From positions 30,537,893 through 30,601,892 of the forward strand of contig CM046331.1 of the NCBI GenBank assembly GCA_025403435.1: a DNA stretch of 64,000 nucleotides, written 5' to 3'. Under the pieces are notes generated by a model. It was not told the origin of the DNA. It did not search any database and saw only the letters and a program-made list of their open reading frames with translations. This document shows positions 24,386-37,805 of this stretch, one piece after another (position 1 is the first letter of the stretch; each line of letters begins with the position of its first letter). Source of the DNA: Artocarpus heterophyllus. Its lineage: Eukaryota; Streptophyta; Magnoliopsida; Rosales; Moraceae. The translations under genes were made by a program, and so were the position numbers.

Positions 24386-26551
24386 ATGAGTGGTTTGTTG
24401 CAAATAGCCGTGTTCTCTCTTTTCTTCTTTTTCACAGTAGCTTTTGTTGTCGCAGGAGCAAGCAAAGATGATTGTTCAAAATCATCATCGTCTGTGCGTG
24501 GGGAAAAATGGCAGTCCAACAACCGCAGCTACCCAGGCTTCGATACATCCTGCCTCGGGAATGAGGCAGTACTTGAGCTGCCACTTATTCCAATCAAATT
24601 AATTGTATCAGATATAGATTATCATTCCCGGAGAATTCAAATAAAAATCCCAGATCATGCGTGGTTTCAGAAGAAACCAATTTTAGACATGATGAACCTG
24701 TCAAATCATTCTCCATTTCGATTCACTTATGAATCTTCCCTTGTTACTTTGCTAAATTGCTCTGGACAACTATCCAGCGATCACTTTGAGGTTGATGCCC
24801 CATTAATCCGAGGCCCTGGCTACAGAATTTCGGCCATTTTTTCTGACCGGCGCATTGAGAACTGCTTGGGGCTCGTTTCTTGTTCCAAGATGTACGACTT
24901 CAATGCACCAGTCGATCCTGGTTACATAAGCAGTTATATGACCATGGGCCCTTTTTCACTGACATGGTCGAACATAAGTTGTCCGCAATGTGAAGAAATC
25001 TTTGAGGGACGCGGATGGAAGAAAAGTGGCACTGAGAATGAAACTGAATGCTTCCGCAAATTCAAACAAAGTAAAGGTAAGATCTGCTCAAGCTAATTAG
25101 AATTTTTAGAAGAACAATGAAACACTTTTCATCTTCAATATTCAAATCAATATCTAAGAACTTGATTTTTGAAAGAACTAGTCTAAAAAGATTACCAGAA
25201 AAGGAAGTTTCCGATATTTTGTACATTGATCTGCATTGTTAACGAAGTCTCTCAATAAAATAAATACATATGCCTAAAAAACGTAACTAACTTTTTTTGG
25301 TTCTTCTTTTTCCCAGGTCTATCGGTGAAATCAATTGTTCTTATTGCAGGTAAGTTGTCTAACATAATAAGTACTTAGTTACTGAAAACAGTAATGTTAA
25401 GGTTCTTAAGTCAGACTCCTGTTATAATATGTGCAGGTTCAACTGTGGCTTTATTGGTCGTTCTGCTAATGGTTATAGCAATTCTCTGTATGTACAATTT
25501 ATACAAAAATGATAGACAAAGTCGACTAAGAATTGAGAGGTTTTTGGAGGACTACAAATCTTTTAAGCCATCACGATATTCTTATGCTGATATCAAGAAA
25601 ATCACCACTCATTTCAAGGACAAATTAGGCCAAGGTGCCTATGGAACTGTGTTCAAAGGAAAGCTTTCCAACGAAATCCTTGTTGCTGTAAAGGTCCTAA
25701 ACAACACCAAGGGAAATGGGGAGGAATTTATCAATGAAGTGGCAACAATGGGTCAAATTCACCATGTCAATGTTGTTCGCTTGGTCGGTTATTGCGCCGA
25801 TGGATATAGAAGGGCTCTTGTTTACGAGTTCTTGCCAAATGATTCACTAGAGAAGTATATATCACAGGCAGCAAAAGATACAAACCGTTGGCTTAGTTGG
25901 GAGAAATTGCAAGACATTGCTTTGGGCACAGCTAAGGGAATTGAGTATCTCCACCAAGGGTGTGATCAAAGGATCCTCCATTTTGATATCAAACCTCATA
26001 ATATTTTGTTGGACCACAACTTTTCTCCAAAAATTTCTGACTTCGGTCTAGCAAAATTGTGCTCCAAGGACAAAAGTACTGTGTCAATGAGTACAGCTAG
26101 AGGAACCGTGGGCTATATTGCACCAGAAATGTTCTCTAGAAACTTTGGAAACGTGTCTTATAAGTCTGACGTCTATAGCTTTGGAATGTTGTTGCTTGAA
26201 ATGGTAGGAGGAAGAAAGGTTAATGCTAATGGAAAAGAGAACGGCACTTCTCATGAAGTTTACTATCCAGAATGGATTTATAATCTTCTAGAAGAAGGAG
26301 AAGATCTACGGATTCAGATAGAGGATGAGGAAGATGCCAAAATTGTGAAGAAACTTGCAATAGTCGGGCTTTGGTGCATCCAGTGGCATCCAGTGGGTCG
26401 TCCTACCATGAAAGTGGTTGTACAAATGCTGGAAGGAGAAGAAGAATTATCCATGCCGCCTAATCCGTTTGCTTCTACTGGTCCATCAAAGAAAAATACA
26501 AAGATGACTGCAAGACGTAAACACCTAGAGTTAGAAGCTATAGTTGAATAA
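24386..26551 (+). CDS. LRK10-like receptor-like kinase, type II (A2 copy)
   Basis: Exons 24386-25076, 25317-25349 and 25437-26551 encode 612 residues identical to the A1 gene, with the same exon borders and introns that look identical base for base. Domain order is signal peptide, degenerate GUB_WAK_bind ectodomain, linker exon, membrane helix (about 236-262), then non-RD kinase with Lys327, HFD 423-425, DFG 443-445 and APE 470-472. Lack of any amino-acid change, while the flanks differ by several percent, means either very recent duplication plus faster flanks or, more simply, gene conversion. Dosage rather than new specificity is the likely effect of the second copy. Confidence 0.93.
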
Positions 26552-27311
26552 GCAAGATCATGTAGGCATAAATTTTGTTTTAAAAAGATTTAATTTAAAT
26601 GAAAACTTTATTCCGCTCATTTCTTTGGGACTAAGTTAATGTGTTGGTTGATTTGGCAGCTCCTGAATCCCTTTTCATTCATATCCCCACTTTGAGATTT
26701 TTTTTTTTCTTTTGACGAGATGTATAACTTTAAAAATCTTTTCATTTTCAAATTCGATCTGATTCATTTGTTTGTAGAGCTATTTACTTGATCACAGACA
26801 TTTCTGGAACACTTCTAATGGAGAGACAATAAAGAAACATCGCCTTAATTTTAAATTACATATTGCAGAAGAATCTGATTCAACTTTTTTATTTGTGTCA
26901 AAAAGTAATCAAACCACAAACAACCAAACACTTCCTTAATTCAACTTTCAATAGGTTATTGAGATTGATGTTCTTTTTCTTTTTTTTTTTCTTTTTGGTT
27001 TTCCTATTGGCTTTTATTTAGAAGGTTTTTAAAAGGCTTTACATTTAGGACAGATTTCCTTTATTTATTTCAATAAATTTGAGGGGGGCGTTTCCTAGTG
27101 CATAAGTCAACTAGTGGGTGTCAATTACTTAAAATGAAGTTCAAATACTGGTATTGAGTTATTGAGGGTGATGATAGTGGGCGGTGAGTGGGTCGGGGTG
27201 GTTGGTGATATGCAAATAAAAAATGGAAGAAGAAGACCAATATTTTTGGTTTTTTTAAATGTTTTTGAGTTATGGAAAACATGATATTGAGTTATTGAGG
27301 GTTAGTTTAGG

Positions 27312-27484
27312 GGGTGTTTGACAGTGGTGGAAACCACTCAGTTCTCACCACAATCTCAGTTATAAATAATGTAAAGCTCTCACATGTTACAGTAACAATA
27401 AAAAAATGTGTTACAGTATAAAACTCTCACATGCTACAGTAAAAGTGGTTCTACCACTAGTTCCCACCACCCTTCCAAACACCC
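27312..27484. mobile_element. MITE-like element with GGGTGTTTG ends (A2)
   Basis: Copy of 4887-5060. Its right end here is CAAACACCC, a better inverse of the left end than in A1. The interior has a few substitutions while its surroundings are nearly unchanged. Confidence 0.6.
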
Positions 27485-28376
27485 TATTAGTCTTTTAATG
27501 ATAAATTGATGTCACGTGATGGAACATGACAAAAGTCTGTCTAAAATGGCATGTCCTTTTGTTAATTTAGTCATTTTGCACCCTTTTTTAAAGTTCAGTG
27601 TTAGTTGAGCTAAGAAAAAAGAGAGGGACCAATAAGTAATTTTTTAAATAATTTAAGGTCCAACCAAACAATTTACTCTTAGATAAAATATTCACCCAGA
27701 TCAGATCCATAAATTCGTATTTTACATGAAGACCTGTTGTGGAGTCTTGAACCTCAATGCAAGTAAACACGACACAACTTAAAACGGGTCAATAGGCTAA
27801 TTCTTCGCAAGCTTCCATGAAGCAAGACATGGAAAGTAAATATGATAAATGATCTGGAAAGGTAATATATTTGATAATGTTACAACCTCTTATGCTTTGC
27901 GAACTTAGTTTGACAAGTTAGTTAAAACTAATACAGTATAAAGCTCTGATATGCTACAACGAAAATTAAAAATTTGCTATAATATAAAGCATTTATATAT
28001 TATTATATTTAAGTTTTAACTTTAAGTTTTAATTCCGTTTCCAAATACCCTTAATGTTATTAGTATAAGATGACTTAAACTAGTCTTGCATAAAGATGAC
28101 TGGCTAGTATTTTGAAGGCTTTTAGGTAAGAAGACTCGGAACTTTTTTTGTTAGAAAGAAGACCTCGAACTTTCGATGTGGTACAATATGTGAAATATAG
28201 AATATTTAAGCGAAAAGTTCAAAAGTTTCTTTCCAGCAAAAAAAAAAAAATTTCCAAGTCTTCTTGCCTAAAAGTCTTCGAAACACTTGCAAGTCACTTT
28301 ATGCAAGACTAGCGTATATTATATTATATAGATCTTGTTAAGAGGGAGAAAACTGTTAGATATTATAAAATATCGA

Positions 28377-28532
28377 GACCGTTTGGTATTATTTTTAAAA
28401 TAAATAAAAATATTTTTATTTTAAAAAATAAAGTTTTTAAAAAAATTATATTAAAAATATTTTTTAAATTTTTACTTTAAAAAACATACTAAAACATTTT
28501 TAAAAATATTAAAAACATAACCAAACAAGGCC
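28377..28532. mobile_element. MITE-like element with CCGTTTGGT / ACCAAACAAGGCC ends (A2)
   Basis: Copy of 5954-6110 with the same ends and the same near-palindromic AT-rich interior. Confidence 0.5.
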
Positions 28533-30610
28533 ATTATATTTGCAGATCTATTAGCATTTACTTTTCAAAGTCTTTGCTCGTCTTTTTAAGAATATACTTC
28601 CCGGAAGCTGGGCCAAATTACCGTGTTGATCCGTTTTGAGTTCTTTTGATTTGTCCGGAAAATATTTTACAAAAAACAACAAATTGTACCACGTCTAAAG
28701 TTCAAATTCTTAACAAAAATCTTTAAAACACTTGTTAGTCATCTTCATGCAAGTCTAGCTTATATTATACGGATAATATTAATAGAGCATTTGATAAATC
28801 GGTTTAAACTAAAAAAATCAGTATAATTATTATAGTATAATAAAGTTTTATATTGTAAATTTTGCTTTATGACGTAACTGTTAAGAACTTTATAATGTAG
28901 ATGGCTCGAACAGGTAAGTTTAAAACAGTGTGGCAACACACTGTTTGAGGTCGCAAACTTGTTAATATTATCAAATGTTGTCTTTGCAAATCTTCAATCA
29001 TATTTACCTTCCAACTCTTGGCTCGTCTTTTTTTTTTTTTCTTTTGGGACCTAGCTACATGTAAGCTACGAGAAATTACCCCGTTGATCCCTTTTAAGTT
29101 ATGTTGTGTTTACTTGCATCGACGTTCAAAGTCTTCACAACAAGTCCTTGTACATCGGCACAGGGCGGAGCTATATTGGGCCCCTCAAGTGTTTTTTTAC
29201 AATCTGATTTTTTAATATTTGCCCCTGAAAATTTTTAAATTGCAATATGAAATTACATTTTTTTTTTGAAAATGATGCAGTAGTCTAGTTGAAGACCAGT
29301 CCTTTTTCAATTATCATGTGTTATTTACGTTATGTTTCTTATTTTCTATATTTTTTTCCCTAAACGTTAGTGTCGTTTCAAGTCTATTGGCCCATAAACG
29401 ACCAAACGCAGCGTTTTAGCGTACCGGGTCAGGTGGTGCAAAAGCCGTTTTTGCCGCTGTTGTGTGGCAGACTTCTAAATAATCACCGGAACCTCAAGTC
29501 ATGCTTGTAGTTACTAAAAAAACCATATATGTTTGTAGATTAATTTGTTCCTCTCACTTGTTGTAATGTCTATATTAATATATCCTCAATGTGAGTGAGT
29601 TTGATTTCTAACAAAATTTTTAAATCAACAAAAAACTGGCAAGTCTTGTGCTACATGTACTCCAATAAAATAATTTCAATTCTGAATTTAAGTTGACGAC
29701 CTGTCTCTTTCCCCTCTACAACTCAAAATGGCAAGAAATAACGTTCCAAGCTTATCGTAACTTTTACCTTTGGTACTTCCGTCAAAGGAACTTAAAAACA
29801 AAACGCAAGAGAAAATGCAAGTGTTAAGAATTAGAAGCTCTAATTCTATACCAAAAGTAAAGAAAACGCATGAAGGAAACAAATTGGGAAAAGAAAAATG
29901 AACACACAAAATTTATATGGTATACTCTCGATGTATGAGAGTTGCGTTCACTTCAATCATTGCGGGCTATAAACGAAAATAAATTTATGAGAGAAAATTG
30001 CTCCGCACTCAACTTTTTGTGTTTTTTCCAACTTCACCAATTTAACTCTAATTTGGCGCCCTCTTATATGTAGGAATTGAATTTTGCAAACGTAAAATTT
30101 CCTACTCTTAATAAAATTTTGGTCTGGAGGTTCCGTCCCATACCGTCAGGAGGGGACTTGCCACATCTCTTCCAAGCACCACAACAACCTTAGGGGTAAG
30201 TCGATCTTTGTAATTCTTTGTGTAAAAAATAATCTATTAAGGCGTTAAATTAGACTCCATAGCTTTATAGTGAGATGCCTGGCAAACTTAGCAGCTTAAC
30301 ATTGGAAGCAATAGCCGAGTGAGCATATATTGGATTTTTAGACATTATAATAACTTAAAAAAAAATACAAGATATCTATTAGTTATCAATTAATAGAATA
30401 CAATATGAAATACATTAAATTCAAGATTTACTAATTATTCATTATTAATTATCAATACTTTAGTTATCTACTATTGATTGATGGATAACGTCAAAGTAGT
30501 TTTAGGTCGTCGGCTTTAGTTGAGTTGTCTCCTTCGAGAATGATAGTACTTGCTTTGAAATTTCATATTTCTTTTCCATTTTCATAAATATCAAATAAAA
30601 GGCTTATCTA

Positions 30611-30641
<31 letters not shown>

Positions 30642-31169
30642 TCTATGATTTTCATTAAATACTAATGTAGTAGTTGCTGAATGATTCTTGTATGCCTAGC
30701 TTGGTATATCTTCCTGGAAATTGCAAGAAACACTTTTGATGTCTTCTTCACTTAAAGTTCAAGTCTTCATTACAAGTCCTCAAAGCAAGACTGGCGACTG
30801 GGCAGTGGTCTTCGATGTTCTCCTAACAAGTTTTCCACCACAAAACCGTCTAACACAAAAGTCTTCCAATATTAATCGCTGTTTTTTTTCTTCAAATTAT
30901 CTATCAAGAAACAAGACTGGGGCCACTAGGCAATATTAGCGTTTTGTTGTCGTTTTCTTCAAATTATCTATAATTGGAGGTGATGTATAAATGAAACAGA
31001 AGGGACAAAGAGGGAGAGATTCAAAGTTTAAGTTGGTAAGGTGGAAACTTTTAAGCAAAGTGGGACCCAAAATTCAGGAGATATGGGTGCAAATAGTCTA
31101 TTATTTTTTTAATTTAATATTTAATAGTTTCCTTATTCTTTCTTGCATTTTTCATCTATATTATCTAAA

Positions 31170-31445
31170 GACGAAGAGTTACAAGTCTTGCTTAGAAGTC
31201 TACACTATGAATGTCCTATGCGCTTCCTGTCTCTCCCTCCAAGTAAGTCTTCTACGAAACTTGTTACATAAAATAAAGAAAAAGGACAAATGGAAAATCG
31301 GAGCTTTCAGATTGCCATATCATCGGTCCTTCATTAATGTTATGTACCTTTATGACTTCATTTGTCAATGTATGACGATGACTAGGGCCATAAGGGAATG
31401 TATAGCGAAGGTTCTGTCATCTTAAACGAGACCAGACGGTAAGTA
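31170..31445. repeat. Sub-module C, copy 3 of 6
   Basis: A2 equivalent of copy 1, with no difference seen. Confidence 0.8.
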
Positions 31446-32013
31446 GGATTTATTTATTAGTTTATACAAAAAGAGGCGGAGGCGCAAGACATAAAAAATT
31501 CCTATTTCCCATTACTCAGCTATCTAACTTGTGAAACTAAATTAATTGCTTTACTTATAAAGGTAGAATAAATTCAAGTTTTAAATCATTAAAATATAAA
31601 AAAATAATAAACATAAACATCTAAGGATTTAGAATTCATCTTAAAAGATCAATCTGTTATATAAAGTCACATAATTTTTTTTATAAATTTATTATTATTA
31701 ATTTTATATTTAGACAATATAAAATTGATCAGATTTTTACACTTTATTATTAATGTATACAAGAGACCACATTTCATATTTTTTTACGAAGAGCAGTGAC
31801 AACTAGCATCCAAACAATGTGGAATATCTCAATTAGGTTGGCATCTAATAACATACACACCCATCTTGCATAAAGCCCTCTCAATCAATATTTTTAAAAA
31901 TAAAAATAACAAAGTTCAGAAAGAATATAAGGATATACAACCTCCCAAAAGAGCAATTCATCTCAACACTATAGCCGGCTCATAATCAACACTTGAATTA
32001 ATATATTCTATAG

Positions 32014-33742
32014 TATAGAACTTTTGAAAAGCATGCTATAGATTATATTAATTTAACGCTTAATATATATATATATATATATATAATTTATGCTTATCGG
32101 TTGAAGTCAGACATTTGTAATTTTTCAACCGGAGACGACCGTTCTCTCTATGAGACCAAAGCCTTTCTAGCTTAGTCCTTCACACCGAATGGATGAACAT
32201 GTAGGTAGAAAGGAATTAGGGATTTTTAAAGGTCATTCACTCACTTTTTTCACCCGTTAGTCTCAACTCAAGAGTTAAGCAGGTCCCATTTTTCTTCTTC
32301 TCTACTTCTTTATCTATGTGCCTAGACTCTCTGGTAGAGTTTTAGCACTCTAACTAAGACTCTTTATTGTGTATAAAATGAATAAAGGAGGCCTCTATTT
32401 ATAGAGAATGAGAGCCCTAATTAATTTTAAAGTTTCCTTTATTTAATTAAAATAAAAGAGACAATATTCTTTTCCCTTATGCTACATGTGGCGCCACACA
32501 TAAAGAGATTCTCTGTGCTTGAGAAAGGAGAGAAAATCTGCTTGTTATCCAATCTAATTTATTTCCAAATCAAAGCTTCTAATTTTAAATTAAATCACAT
32601 TATTTATCCATACGAGAAAGTCCCAAATATGGAAACTTAGTAAACAAGCTTTGGACCACACAAAGAACCCTTCCTTGCTTCAGAATGTGTCACACATAGT
32701 AGGTGGGCCCGCTATGTTCTTCTAAAATTAATTATTAGCTATTATTTAATAATTTTATTATTTAATAATAATAAATTATTTTATAGTTAATTTATTTTGA
32801 GTGATATTTAAGTTAGAATTCCATAATTCTAAATTAATTAATTCAACCAAAATTCTACTTGTCCAAACAATATTTACAAGGATAGTGGTGGACTAATGGA
32901 CCTATAATTTCAAGCTCCAATAAAACCAATATATTAATTAAACTCTTTAATTAATATATTACTTTTTATTAATTACTCTATTAAAAACTTAGAATTGCAC
33001 TCGTGAAATTATAAATATAAGTACTCATACTTTAGAGTCGTTCACTTGATATAGTCATTGCATATAAATTAATCCTCTATAAAAAATTTATAACTAGAGA
33101 TAGGTAAAATCCGTTAAACTCTCTAATTACTTTTTTAGCCTCTAGTGTCATTGATTTTTTAATAAAAAATAAATTCATGAACTTAATCACAAATTAAGTG
33201 CACATATTATTGAAGACCTAAATCAATACTTAAGAGAATTATTTATCTTCTCAAATCCAGACTGAGTAAGTCAAAAGACATAATTTCACAAATAGGAATC
33301 TATTAATAACTCAAGATTAAGATCATCACCATCGGTCGATGTAATTAAATCTTAATTATTATATTTAATGAAAAATATTACCTATTCATATCATATCATT
33401 CCTTAATGACTCACTACATTAATTGTTTGGATAAGATTAGTCTATTCTTAAAGAAATGACTTACACTTGTAATGCTTAATTAAAAAATTTATACTTTAAT
33501 TGGGTAATTAATTATATATTATTGACTATTTTAATTATTATCCTTAAATATTATTCTCTTATATATGACACTTATATACAATATTTAAGGCTACATAGAT
33601 AATTATGGAGTTTAAAATTTTTAAAGATATTCATAAAGTATTCAAAATACATGCACATAAATATAGTAAAAAATTCACTTTATTTATTTATAAATATGCT
33701 TTTTATAAAACATTACATGCTTTCAGGGCATCTATACTAACA
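32014..33742 (-). mobile_element. LTR relic, minus orientation (B2 copy)
   Basis: A2 equivalent of 9589-11317, with the same truncated end and the same minus-strand TATA box near 32396. Confidence 0.55.
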
Positions 33743-34129
33743 AAAAAAAAACCTGGTTGTGACTTATTTTCTAATTTTTAAAAATTTAAAGTATATTTAT
33801 TTTAATTTCCTAGATTGCTCTCTATCAAGTAATCAGGAGATTTAACCGTGATTTAAGGAAAAAAAAAAACGAGAAAAAAAGTGAAGAAAAGCATTTACTC
33901 TTTTACTAAAATAAATTATGACCTTACACATCCATGTATAGTTTGGCTTCGAGTACCTGCTGAGCATGAATGATTCTTGTATGCCTTAGTTATATCTTCC
34001 TGGAACTTGCAAAAAGCACTTTTGATATTTCTTTCATCTTTTGTCGTCTTCGCCGAAAGTTCAAGTCTTCATTGCAAGTCTTGCATAAAAAAGTTTTCAT
34101 TACAAGCCAACCAAGTTTTCCACCAAAAA

Positions 34130-34300
34130 GTGTTTGAAACGGTGTGGTAGGTGGTAGGTTAGACATTTTTTTAGTGATATATAATATAAAACTTTTATAT
34201 ACTACTGTAATAATAAAAAAATTATTACAATATAAAACTGTTACATGCTACAGTTAAAAAATATTTTTAACCAACATTTTAAATATCCTGTCAAACACCC
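34130..34300. mobile_element. MITE-like element, GTGTTTG family (A2)
   Basis: A2 equivalent of 11706-11876 with a few substitutions. The right end is CAAACACCC. Confidence 0.45.
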
Positions 34301-35498
34301 AATAGTCAGTGTTTTTTTTTTTTCTTTCAAATTATCTATCAAGTAATAAGACTACAGAGCCACTAGACAGCATTACTGTTATTGTGGTTTTCTCTAGACT
34401 GCCGTCTAATTGTGTTTTGTATTAATCTGACTTTTCTATTTTTTAAATTTTTTGTGCCTTCCAATATAATTTTGTGTTCGCATTCATATTAGTCTTTAAA
34501 ACCCCTTGTCATCAATAATATTTTCCTAATTAATGCAATGATATAGCAAGGATGTTTTAGCTTGGACAAAAGACGCTTGAATTAAAGGAGTTCTTACTTT
34601 CCCAAGTGTGCAAATATATGAAACGTTAACCACACGTTTCTATTTTGAGAGGTGGGGAAGTCGTTGATGTGATCAGCAATATTAGTTTGCTTTCAAGTCT
34701 TCGCTTAATAAATATCTATTGATTTCGTGATGATTTTTAAAATTAATTTTTTAACATTTTTGGATTTTTTAATAGAATTTCACGATTTATTTTATTTGTG
34801 ATGAGTTTTTGAATTTTAAGAATAGGAAACTACTTTATTTGTTTTGGTATTTCGTTTGTTGAAATTTTGGTAAGTAATTTCGTATACTTTCTTGATTTAT
34901 TCAACTATATTTGATTGTGATTTTTCTAATAAATTAGAAGCACGGAGATGCCCATCAAATCGACACAACACCATCATCCTTTCCCAATTTGATTCAAAAT
35001 GAAGATTTTTACAGCTAGGATCCCAACATAAGTTAGCTCTAAAAAATTTTATTAATAAAGTGAACAACTGCCCAATAACAATATTAACAACTGTAGAGAA
35101 TTGAAAAACTAGATGAACGAAAATAAAATCTATCTAAAAATTTGAAATTAAAATAAATGACACTAATTTATTTGAAAAGGAAACTATCGTAATGCATTTG
35201 GAAAATACTTTTATCTTACTTTTCATAAATTCCACAAATATTATAGTATGACACAACTTAAACATATAATATAAATAGCAGGTGACCCGATTTTTTAAGT
35301 GTGGCATAACAAGTAATTTTTTCTTCATCCAATCGAGGCAATTCAAAAATAAGAAAATAACTTTCAACATTTTTAAAGCTGCTAATCCGCAATTTGGGCT
35401 TCTAATTGGAATTCGGCTGCACACCTTGTAACACTATGGGCTGGGTTCAGGTAACTGGTAGATTACTGCCTCACTCCTGCGGAACATGTATGTCCGGT
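34301..35498. other. Intergenic, no gene seen
   Basis: A2 equivalent of 11877-13149 with small deletions. No supportable coding sequence. Confidence 0.6.
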
Positions 35499-36132
35499 CA
35501 ATGCAAGACGTCTCTTTGGGCATCGCCAGCGGAATCGAGTATCTCCGCCAAGGTTGTGATCAAAGGATCCTCCATTTCGATATCAAGAAAACATTCTGTT
35601 GGACCACAATTTCAAACCAAAAATTTCAGATTTCGGTCTAGCTAAATTGTGTTCTAAAGATCAAAGTATTTTGTCCATGACTACAGCTAGAGGAACAATT
35701 GGATACATTGCACCTGAAGTGTTCTCTAAGACCTTTGGGAATGTGTCCTACAAGTCCGATGTTTATAGTTTCGGAATGTTGTTATTTGAAATGGTTGGAG
35801 GAAGGAAGAATATTAATTTCACGGAGGAGAAAATAGATGAAATTTATTATCCTGAATGGATCTATAATACGTTAGAAGGAGGCGAGGATCATAGAATGCA
35901 GATTGAGGGAAGAGGAGATGATAAAATTGCAAAGAGACTCGCAATTGTAGGACTTTGGTGCATTCAGTGGCATCCAATGGGTCGTCCTACAATGAAAGAT
36001 GTCGTCCAAATGTTGGATGGTGCAGAAGAATTAACCATGCCACCTAGTCCTTTTGCTCCAGTGGATCGAGAAACAAAAACAAAGCCGCCTACTAGGCGTA
36101 TGACCCTAGAGTTAGAAACTATTGCTGAGTGA
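35499..36132 (+). pseudogene. 5'-truncated LRK10-like kinase (type II), frameshifted, A2
   Basis: Same truncated C-lobe as 13150-13787. A 4-bp loss right after HFDIK (about 35589) shifts the frame, so the part from [15 protein letters not shown] onward is read in a different frame from [13 protein letters not shown] reads LRQG. Downstream residues match functional type II kinases better than the A1 copy does (TARGTIGY, SYKSDVYS, GGRK, GRPTMK), so most of A1's odd substitutions arose after the copies separated. It cannot make a kinase. Confidence 0.9.
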
Positions 36133-37525
36133 TCATAATAGTCATGTTGTACTAACTAAAAAAAACCATATATGTTTGTAGATTAATTTGTTCCTCTCAC
36201 TTGTTGTAATGTCTATATTAATATATCCTCAATGTGAGTGAGTTTGATTTCTAAAAATTTTTTTAGATCAACAGAAACTAGTAAGTCTTGTGCTACATGC
36301 ACTCCAAAAGGGAAAATGAACACAAAATTTATATGGGTATACTCTCAATGTGAGAGTTGTGTTCGCTTCAATCACTATAGAAAATTCACTATAAACAAGA
36401 AAAAAAATTTATGAGAGAAAATTGCTCACCGCTCTACTTTTTGTGTTTTCTCTAACCTCATCAACCTAACTTTACAAGTGTAAAATTTCCAACTCTTAAT
36501 AAAATTTTGTTATGGAGTTCTGTCCCACACCGTCAGAAAGGGACTTGCCACGCTTCTTCCAACCACCACAACGACCTTAGGGGGAAGTCGATCTTTGTAA
36601 TTCTTTGTGTAAGAAAAAATTTATCAAGGCGTTAAATTAGGCTGCACAACTTAATAGCAAAATGTCTGGCAAACATATCAACTTAGCATTGGAGGCAATA
36701 GCCGAGTGACCATGTATTGGATTTTTAGAAATTATAATAACTTTTTTAAAAAAAATATGGTTCGGTTTCTTCGGTGATGATATTCTTTACAGCAAATACA
36801 AGATTTACCAATTATTTATTATTAATTATCAATACTTTAGTTATCTAATTTTGATTGTTGGATAACGTCAAAGTAGTTTTAGGTCGACGGTTTTAGTTGA
36901 GTTGTCTCCTTCGAGAATGATTATACGTCCTTTGAAATTTCATATTTCTTTTCCACTTTCATAATTATCAAGTAAAAGGCTTGATAAATATATATATATA
37001 TATATATTTATATTTATTATATGATTTTCATTAAGTACTAATGTAGTGTTTGCTGAATGATTCTCGTGTGCCTAGCTAGGTATATCTTCCTGGAAATTGC
37101 AAGAAACACTTTTGATATTTTTCTGCATCTGTCATATTCACTGAAAGTTCAAGTCTTCATTACAAGTCCTCAAATGCAAGATTGAAGACTGGGCAGTGGT
37201 CCTCAATGTTCTCCTAACCACAAAACCGTCTAACTCAATATTAGTCTCTGATTTTTTTTCTTCAAATTATCTATCAAGAAACAAGACTAGGGCCACTGGG
37301 CAATATTAGCGTTTTGTTGTCGTTTTCTTCAAATTATCTACAATTGGAGGCGCTATATAAAGGAAATACAAGGGACAAAGAGGGAGAGATTCAAAGTTTA
37401 AGTTAGTAACGTCGCTTTTAAGCAAAGTGGGACCCAAAATTCAGGAGATATAAGTGCGAATAGTGTATCTTTTTTAATTTAATATGCAACACTTTCGTTG
37501 TTCTTTCTTGCATTTGCCATCTATA

Positions 37526-37805
37526 TTATCCAAAGACGAAGAGTTCCAAGTCTTGCTTAGAAGTCTACACTTGCAATGGCCTATGGGGTTCCTGGTCTCT
37601 CCTTTCAGGTCAGTCTTCTGCGAAATATTTTGTTACATAAAAGGAACAAAAAGACAACAACGGAAAATTGGAGTTTTCACATTGCAATATCATCGGTCTT
37701 TCATTGAAGATATGCACCTTTATGACTTCATTTGTCAACGTACGATGATGACTAGGGCCACAAGGGAATGTGTAGGGTAGTTTCCGTCATCTTAAACGAG
37801 ACCAG
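37526..37805. repeat. Sub-module C, copy 4 of 6
   Basis: Related to 8745-9020. The short frame seen in copy 2 is shifted here by indels in the AAAAGGAACAAAAAG stretch. Confidence 0.75.

Larger units (their letters stand above)
26552..29496. other. Intergenic stretch downstream of the A2 type II gene
   Basis: Near-identical to 4124-7074 and, like it, without a supportable gene. It contains the A2 copies of the two small inverted-repeat elements. Confidence 0.7.
29497..34300. repeat. Module B2 (A2 copy of B1)
   Basis: The same order as B1: orphan kinase 3' flank, sub-module C, LTR relic, small inverted-repeat element. The central part (about 31.4-33.8 kb) appears identical to B1, while both ends carry scattered differences. 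Confidence 0.8.
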
